A DNA stretch of 64,000 bases from Microbacterium sp. NIBRBAC000506063. Lineage in GTDB: Bacteria > Actinomycetota > Actinomycetes > Actinomycetales > Microbacteriaceae. Position numbers and translations under genes: made by a program. Shown one piece after another: positions 58,950-64,000 of the stretch; the first letter of the stretch is position 1, and each line of letters starts with the position of its first letter. The notes beneath the pieces are model-generated. The model saw only the letters and a list, made by a program, of their open reading frames with translations. It ran no database searches and was not told the DNA's origin. The stretch is from the NCBI RefSeq assembly GCF_017968845.1, contig NZ_CP072876.1, positions 248,001 through 312,000 on the forward strand. Direction: 5' to 3'.

Positions 58950-59100
58950 GATTCAAGATTAGTATATATCTTCGATCTTATGCAAGCATTTTCGAAGCAT
59001 TCTTCGCACATTTCCCGGAGAAATCGAACGCCTCTTAGAGCCGGCGAAGGGACCCCGGATACCGCGCTCGATAGGCTCTCGTCATGGCGAGAAGCAGCGG
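58950..59100. other. AT-rich intergenic region between divergent HNH and pseudouridine synthase genes
   Basis: A stretch much richer in A and T than the rest, with TTAGTATATATCTTCGATCT and two copies of TTCGAAGCATT-like sequence (AAGCATTTTCGAAGCATTCT near 58986-59005). Promoters for both genes are expected here; no single -10/-35 pair stands out. No gene is seen. Confidence 0.5.
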
Positions 59101-59106
59101 TGCCTG

Positions 59107-60015
59107 ATGGCGATGCACTCACCGCTCCCGCCGCGCGACGGAGTGGGCGCCACGCGCCTGCGCGTGCCGAGGACGGGTCCGTGGGAGACGATCGCCGACT
59201 ACGTCGTCTCGCGCTTCGGGCACGTCGACCCCGACACCCTGCGCGCCCGCTTCGAGCGCGGCGAGGTCGTGGGTCGCGACGGGGCGGCTCTCAGCATCCG
59301 ATCGCCCCTCGGCGCCGCCGACTTCATCTGGTACTACCGCGAGCCTCCGGTCGAACGCGAGATCCCCTTCGACATCGAGATCCTGCACCAGGACGACGAC
59401 CTCGTCGTGATCGACAAGCCGCACTTCCTGCCGACGACCCCGTCGGGGAGGTTCCTGCAGAACTCCGCCCTCGTGCGACTGCGCAACCGGCTGGACAACC
59501 CCGATCTCACGCCGATCCACCGGCTGGACCGGCACACTGCCGGTCTCGTCATGTTCTCCGCGCGCCCGCAGACCCGCGGCGCCTACCAGACTCTGTTCGA
59601 GCGGCGCGAGGTGGAGAAGGAGTATGAGGCGATCTCCCACCCGCCGACCGAGGCGCCGGAGTTCCCCCTCACCGTCCGCTCGCACATCCGCAAGGAGCGC
59701 GGCGTGCTGCGCGTGCAGGAGATCCCGGATGCCGCCCCCAACGCCGAGACGGTCATCGAACTGATCTCGGCGGACGCACGGATGCTGCGCACACGCCTGC
59801 GACCGCACACCGGTCAGATGCACCAGCTGCGGGTGCACCTCGCCTCGATCGGCGCCGGCATCCGGAACGACCCCTTCTACCCGGAACTGCTGCCCGAGGC
59901 GCCCGACGACTTCACGAAACCGCTGCAACTGCTCGCGCGCGAACTGCGCTTCGTCGACCCGCTCAGCGGCGACCAGCGCGTGTTCACCACGCGGCTGGAC
60001 CTCAGCGGCGCATGA
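59107..60015 (+). CDS. RluA family RNA pseudouridine synthase
   Basis: 302 residues, intact. Converts uridine to pseudouridine in rRNA or tRNA. The catalytic Asp is in THE motif DLTPIHRLDRHTAGLVMFSA near residue 140; preceding DDDLVVIDKPHFLPTTPSG and following LRPHTGQMHQLRVHLASIG near 238 are the family's other two blocks. An N-terminal segment (DYVVSRFGHVDPDTLRARFERGEVVG) resembles an S4-like RNA-binding part. Target position unknown. ATG 59107 or 59113. The last 14 bases overlap metI, transcribed the other way. Confidence 0.93.
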   Translation: MAMHSPLPPRDGVGATRLRVPRTGPWETIADYVVSRFGHVDPDTLRARFERGEVVGRDGAALSIRSPLGAADFIWYYREPPVEREIPFDIEILHQDDDLVVIDKPHFLPTTPSGRFLQNSALVRLRNRLDNPDLTPIHRLDRHTAGLVMFSARPQTRGAYQTLFERREVEKEYEAISHPPTEAPEFPLTVRSHIRKERGVLRVQEIPDAAPNAETVIELISADARMLRTRLRPHTGQMHQLRVHLASIGAGIRNDPFYPELLPEAPDDFTKPLQLLARELRFVDPLSGDQRVFTTRLDLSGA

Positions 60016-60661
60016 CCTTGCGCGCCAGCCGCATCCCGAGCGTCTGAACGAGGTGCACGAACACCACGATGAGGACGATCGCAGCCCACATGACGACCGG
60101 GTTGAACTGCCGGTGGCCGTACACGAGCGCGAAGGCGCCGAGACCGCCGGCGCCGAGGGCACCGGCCATCGCGGTCATGTCGATGATCGCCACGACGACG
60201 AAGGTGTAGCCGAGGATGAGCGGGCCGAGCGCCTCCGGCACGACGATGGTCAGCAGGATCCGCCATGGCCCCGCGCCCATGGACCGGGCCGCTTCGATCA
60301 CGCCGGCCGAGACGCCGACGAGGTGCTGCTCGACGATGCGACCGATCGCGAAGGCCGTGCCCAGCGACAGCGCGACGATCGCCGCGTTCGGGCCGATGCC
60401 GGTGCCCACGATCACCCGTGAGAGCGGGGCGACGACCGCGATGAGGATCACGAAGGGGATCGGCCGGAAGAAGTTGACGATCACGTTGAGCGCCGCGTAC
60501 ACGACGCGGTGGGGCAGGAGGCCGCCTGCGCGGCTGACGTACAGTCCGAGGCCGATGATGCCGCCGAGCAGACCGCCGAAGACCAGCGTGAGCGCGGCCA
60601 TGTAGAGCGTCTCCGCCGCGGCGATCCAGAACTCCGGCATGAGTTCGATGAGGCGATCCAT
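60002..60661 (-). CDS. metI: Methionine ABC transporter permease MetI
   Basis: 219 residues, five helices. N-terminus PEFWIAAAETLYMAALTLVFGGLLGG; the coupling loop that contacts MetN is VGVSAGVIEAARSMGAGPWRILLTIVVPEALG near residue 118. Completes the MetQ-MetN-MetI importer for D/L-methionine. Its ATG shares one base with the metN stop (TGATG). Intact. Confidence 0.95.
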   Translation of the reverse strand: MDRLIELMPEFWIAAAETLYMAALTLVFGGLLGGIIGLGLYVSRAGGLLPHRVVYAALNVIVNFFRPIPFVILIAVVAPLSRVIVGTGIGPNAAIVALSLGTAFAIGRIVEQHLVGVSAGVIEAARSMGAGPWRILLTIVVPEALGPLILGYTFVVVAIIDMTAMAGALGAGGLGAFALVYGHRQFNPVVMWAAIVLIVVFVHLVQTLGMRLARKVMRR

Positions 60662-61702
60662 CAGCGCACCCCCTCTCCGGAGATGTCGGTCACTTCGACA
60701 TGGGTGCCGATCTGCACCAGGGCCGCGTCGATCGCGGCATCCGTTCCCCGGATGGCCAGGGTCAGATGCCCGAACGCGCGGCCGCGGATGTCGTTGATGC
60801 CGCCGTAGATCAGCTCGAACTCCAGACCCGCCGCGGCGAGGTCGAGGAACACCGCGGCCTGGGAGGAGTCGCCGTCGCGGAACGAGAAGGTGACGATCCG
60901 ACCGGCATGGCGCTCTCGCAGCACCGCCAGCTCCGCCGGCGAGGGGATGCCCTTGACGACCGTGCCGACGAAGCGCTGCGAGGCCGGATGCTGCGGTGCG
61001 GAGAAGACCTCGAAGACCTCGCCCTGCTCGATCACGCGCCCGCCGTCCATGACCGCGACCTTGGTCGCGAGGGTCTGGATGACATCCATCTCATGGGTGA
61101 TGACGACCATCGTCACGCCCTGCTCCTCGTTGACGCGCCGCAGGAGCGAGAGCACCTCGTGCGTGGTCTCGGGATCCAGGGCGCTCGTGGCCTCGTCGGC
61201 GAGGAGGATGGAGGGGCGCGTGGCGAGCGCGCGGGCGATGCCGACACGCTGCTTCTGGCCTCCCGAGAGCTGCTCGGGGTAGGCGCGCGCCTTGTCGCTG
61301 AGGCCGACGAAGGCGAGAAGTTCCGCCACCCGGGCGTCGATGTCGGCCTTGGACCATCCGGCGAGCTTGAGGGGTAGGCGATGTTCGCCCGCACGGACTT
61401 GGCGGCGAAGAGGTTGAACTGCTGGAAGATCATGCCGATGCCGCTGCGCACACGACGCAGCTCGCTCTCGGAGAGGGCGGTGATCTCCTTCCCGTCGACG
61501 GTGATCGACCCGGAGGTGGCGGGCTCGAGCGCGTTGATCAGACGCACGAGGGTGGACTTGCCCGCACCCGAGTATCCGATGATGCCGAAGACGTCCCCTT
61601 GTCGATGCGGAGGGTGACGTCGTCGACGGCGACCACATCGGTGCCGGGCGACCCTGTGGCCGGGTAGGCCTTGGAGACGTTCTCGAGGGTGACGATGGGC
61701 AT
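60661..61702 (-). CDS. metN: Methionine ABC transporter ATP-binding protein MetN, two frameshifts
   Basis: 347 residues after restoring G/C bases near 61597 and 61374. Walker [20 protein letters not shown] near residue 44, Q loop FQQFNLF, signature [20 protein letters not shown] near 145, Walker [18 protein letters not shown] and switch His [10 protein letters not shown]. After about residue 250 follows a C-terminal NIL (ACT-like) domain ([31 protein letters not shown]), which in E. coli binds methionine and shuts down transport. Start ATG 61702 with GGAG upstream. Confidence 0.95.
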
Positions 61703-61727
61703 ATGTGCTCCGGTAGGGGAAAACGGG

Positions 61728-61764
61728 AGAATCGGGCGACGCACATACGGCGTCGCCCGATTCT
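61728..61764 (-). promoter_or_regulatory. Long perfect stem-loop between metQ and metN
   Basis: AGAATCGGGCGACG (61728-61741) pairs with CGTCGCCCGATTCT (61751-61764) over 14 bp, loop of nine. On the transcript it lies 17 bases after metQ and is followed by TCCCGTTTTCC, so partial termination or message protection is likely, giving more MetQ than MetN/MetI. Confidence 0.7.
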
Positions 61765-61781
61765 GTCAGATGTGTCGGATG

Positions 61782-62696
61782 CTACTGAGCGGCGATGTCG
61801 GCCTGCACCTTGGCGAGCGAGGCGACGAGCTCATCCACCGGCGTCTGCAGCAGCTGCGCGGTGTTGCCCGAGGAGGCCTGGAGTCCCTCCTGCACGGCGG
61901 GCGTGTTCTGGAAGATCTCGACGAGCTTCAGGTAGGTGGGGTTGTCGGCATCCGCCGCGCGCGCCGCGAAGATGTTCACGTACGGCAGGGCGTTGGGATC
62001 GCTCGGGTCGTCCTGGGCGATGGCGTCTTCGAAGGAGAGCCCGGCGTTCTCGACGAAGTCGTTGTTCAGGATCGACGCCGCGACATCGGGGAGCGAGGTG
62101 GCGAGGATCGCCGCCTCCAGCGCCGTGACGTTCACGCGCGAAGCCGCCTGGTCGACGTCGGCGAGGTCGGAGAAGATCGTGCCGCCGCTCTTGAGCTCGA
62201 TGAGGCCGGCCGACTGCAGCACGAGCAGAGCGCGCGCCTGGTTGGAGGCGTCATCCGGCACGGCGACGGTCTCGCCGTCGGGGATCTCTTCGACCGAGTC
62301 GTACTTGATCGAGTAGAGGCCGAGCGGGTAGATCGCCGTGGAGCCGATCGGGGTGAGGTCCTCACCGGAGGCCTCGTTGTACTGAGCGAGGTAGACGATG
62401 TGCTGGAACTGGTTGAGATCCAGGTCACCCGCTGTCAGAGCGGGGTTGGGCTGCTCGTAGGAGGAGAAGTCGACGAGGTCGACCGTGATGCCCTCGGCCG
62501 CCGCCGCATCGACGAAGGCCGTCCACTGCTCGTCGGACTTGCCGACGACGCCGATCGAGACGGTCTCGGTCGGTCCTCCCGGCTCGGTCGACGACTCGGG
62601 CGCTTGGCTCTCGGAGCCGGGCGAGCACGCGGCGAGCGCGATCGCGAGCGGGACGGCGGTCAGGGCCGCGAGGATGGTGCGTGTGCGACGGGACAT
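61782..62696 (-). CDS. metQ: MetQ/NlpA family methionine-binding lipoprotein
   Basis: 304 residues, intact. Signal peptide RRTRTILAALTAVPLAIA with lipobox ALAAC (Cys near residue 24), Ser/Glu/Pro linker, then NlpA domain: VSIGVVGKSDEQWTAFVDAAAAEGI near 47, VDFSSYEQPNPALTAGDLDLNQFQH near 75 with ligand-contact residues, YPLGLYSIKYDSVEEIPDGETVAVPDDASNQARAL near 125. ATG at 62696. Upstream 62697-62790 shows no SAM riboswitch fold that I can recognise. Confidence 0.94.
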   Translation of the reverse strand: MSRRTRTILAALTAVPLAIALAACSPGSESQAPESSTEPGGPTETVSIGVVGKSDEQWTAFVDAAAAEGITVDLVDFSSYEQPNPALTAGDLDLNQFQHIVYLAQYNEASGEDLTPIGSTAIYPLGLYSIKYDSVEEIPDGETVAVPDDASNQARALLVLQSAGLIELKSGGTIFSDLADVDQAASRVNVTALEAAILATSLPDVAASILNNDFVENAGLSFEDAIAQDDPSDPNALPYVNIFAARAADADNPTYLKLVEIFQNTPAVQEGLQASSGNTAQLLQTPVDELVASLAKVQADIAAQ

Positions 62697-62802
62697 GTGA
62701 TGTGTTTCCTCTCGTGGGGGACCTGGATACGTTAGGCACCCCATCCCCTGCGTCCGAATCGACTCGTCACACTGTTACGGACCGCACGATCGGCCATGCC
62801 GA

Positions 62803-64000
62803 TCAGCGATGATCCGGACTCCGCTCCGCGCGCGGTCCGACGGCGCGCAGAGCACCGAGGATCGCGACGAGGTCGACGACCTCCTGGAGCCAGGCCCCAC
62901 CAATGCAGGCAGGAACCCGAACGCCGCGACGAGCATGAGAGCCACGCTGATGATGATGCCGAGCCAGATGCTCTGCAGCGCGATCCGCACCGTGTCCTTC
63001 CCCACGCGCACCGCCAGCGGAAGGGAGGCGAGGGTGTCGTACCGGTTCACGATGTCGGCGGACTCGCTCGCGGCGGTCGCGCCCCGGGCTCCCATCGCGA
63101 AGCCGATGTCGGCGGCGGCGAGCACGGGGGCGTCGTTGAGACCGTCGCCGACCATGATGAGCGGTCGGGGCTGCACGGCGCTCACGATACGCACCTTGTC
63201 GGAGGGACGGCACTCGGCGTGCACCTCGTCGATGCCGAGGCGCGCGGCGATCGGTTCGGCGGTGGCCGCCACGTCGCCGGTGACCATGAGCGTGCGTTCG
63301 ATCCCGAGCAGCCGCAGATCGTGGAGCGCCTGACCGGCTTCGCCCCGTGCCTGGTCGCGCATCACGATCGCGCCCGCGAAGCGGCCGTCGACGGCGACAT
63401 AGATCGCCAGTTCTCCGGGTTCCAACGGGGCCGGCGCGAGCGTCGGAGCGAACTCGCGGAGCCAGGAGGGCTTGCCCACCCGCACCGTCACGACCGCAGC
63501 CGTCGCGTCGGACGCGAACTGCGCGGCGACGCCGTTGGTGGCGATCTCTTCGGCTTCGCGCGCTTCCAGCAGCGCATACCCCTGCTGCTTGGCCGCCGCG
63601 ACGACGGACTTCGCCAGGACATGGGAAGAGTACACCTCCGCCGACGCGGCGAACTGGAGCACGCTCTTCTCGTCGAAACCGGGCGCGGCGACGATGCGAT
63701 CGAGCACGGGCCGCCCGGTCGTGATGGTACCGGTCTTGTCGAACGCGGCGGAGCGCACCCGTGAGAGCTGTTCGAGCGTGCCGCCGCCCTTCACGATGAG
63801 CCCGTGGCGCGCTGCCCGGCTCATGCCGCCGAGGAACGCCACCGGCGCCGCGATCAGCAGGGGGCACGGTGTCGCGACGACCAGCACCTCGGCGAACCTG
63901 ACCGCGTCTCCGCTGACCGCCCACGCCACGCCCGCGATGAGGAGCGAGAGCACGGTGAACGGCACGGCGTAGCGGTCGGCGAGGCGCACGACCTTCGCCT
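62803..64000 (-). CDS. Heavy-metal translocating P-type ATPase (P1B), C-terminal part, one frameshift
   Basis: About 399 residues are in the window; the N-terminus lies beyond position 64000. Transmembrane metal site motif VVATPCPLLIAAPVAFLGG, phosphorylation site AFDKTGTITTGRPVL, ATP-binding SSHVLAKSVV-type region, TGDVAATAEPIAARLG and hinge MVGDGLNDAPVLAAADIGFAMG are present. The membrane motif is TPC rather than CPC, so copper specificity should not be assumed. A G is missing near 62897 (restored LPALVGAWLQEVVDLVAILGAL); the stop is then at 62803. Confidence 0.92.
   Translation of the reverse strand, partial: GEGRAPRRPLRRAVHRALAPHRGRGVGGQRRRGQVRRGAGRRDTVPPADRGAGGVPRRHEPGSAPRAHREGRRHARTALTGALRRVRQDRYHHDRAARARSHRRRARFRREERAPVRRVGGGVLFPCPGEVRRRGGQAAGVCAAGSARSRRDRHQRRRRAVRVRRDGCGRDGAGGQALLAPRVRSDARAGPVGTRRTGDLCRRRRPLRGRDRDARPGTGRSRSGAPRSAAARDRTHAHGHRRRGGHRRTDRRAPRHRRGARRVPSLRQGAYRERRAAPTAHHGRRRSQRRPRARRRRHRLRDGSPGRDRRERVRRHREPVRHPRLPSAGGARGEGHGADRAAEHLARHHHQRGSHARRGVRVPACIGGAWLQEVVDLVAILGALRAVGPRAERSPDHR

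Noticed and set aside
57042..59627. An 861-codon frame spanning MarR, HNH and pseudouridine synthase regions
   Set aside because: Built from one MarR fragment, antisense HNH sequence and an out-of-frame stretch; no coherent protein.
62697..62800. SAM riboswitch upstream of metQ
   Set aside because: The segment is short and shows no multi-helix fold or conserved SAM-riboswitch core that I can recognise.

Overview
The window comes from a high-GC actinobacterium, most probably Microbacterium or a close relative in the Microbacteriaceae. The gene orders support this: uppS-like gene/hemolysin III/DUF4307/greA, and eno/FtsB-DivIC/DUF501, both match mycobacterial neighbourhoods. Many genes start with GTG, neighbouring genes often overlap by ATGA or GTGA, and short palindromic repeats sit between genes. 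It is mostly ordinary chromosome with small accessory pockets. There is no prophage, integron, CRISPR array or classical insertion sequence.

Reading quality matters here. About 49 single-base deletions, nearly all in short G or C runs, break about 33 genes, including essential ones (hisS, pth, gnd, metN, uppS). In every case restoring one base per break gives a full-length family member whose length is a multiple of three. I treat these as sequencing or assembly errors and give each gene its full span, noting the approximate break points.

Layout. 1-8.0 kb: aminotransferase end, cis-prenyltransferase, hemolysin III, DUF4307, greA, ilvA with an AI-2E-type permease, an AlkX/YcaQ-like glycosylase and an anchored unknown. 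8.0-13.7 kb: repeats, lemA, a two-gene operon (alanine-racemase-fold enzyme plus aldonolactone oxidase), an odd short-arm tRNA with anticodon UAA, a GIY-YIG nuclease gene bracketed by 178-bp direct repeats, and ndh. 13.7-17.5 kb: subtilase, DUF501, FtsB/DivIC, enolase. 17.5-22.7 kb: GntR/DUF1648/CPBP protease/methyltransferase operon, APC permease, SGNH hydrolase. 22.7-36.8 kb: hisS-mazG-nhaA, ppc, gdhA, a carbonic-anhydrase-like protein, mfd, pth, rplY. 36.8-46.5 kb: gnd, VanZ, then a seven-gene sugar-acid operon (solute-binding protein, two permeases, gluconokinase, galactonate dehydratase, KDPG aldolase, mannonate dehydratase) divergent from its FCD-type GntR regulator. 46.5-52.3 kb: a two-component system convergent with a flavin electron-transfer cluster (NqrB/RnfD-like membrane domain fused to a flavin reductase, ApbE, FMN-binding lipoprotein). 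52.3-59 kb: prs-glmU with tRNA-Gln, an MFS efflux/ArsR pair, MarR, and a DUF222-HNH protein. 59-64 kb: pseudouridine synthase, metQ-metN-metI, and a metal P-type ATPase cut by the window edge.

The most interesting points are the GIY-YIG gene in its repeat frame, the flavin electron-transfer cluster beside its own two-component system, the short-arm UAA tRNA, and a heptamer (GGATGCC) that is several-fold over-represented and seems to override codon preference.
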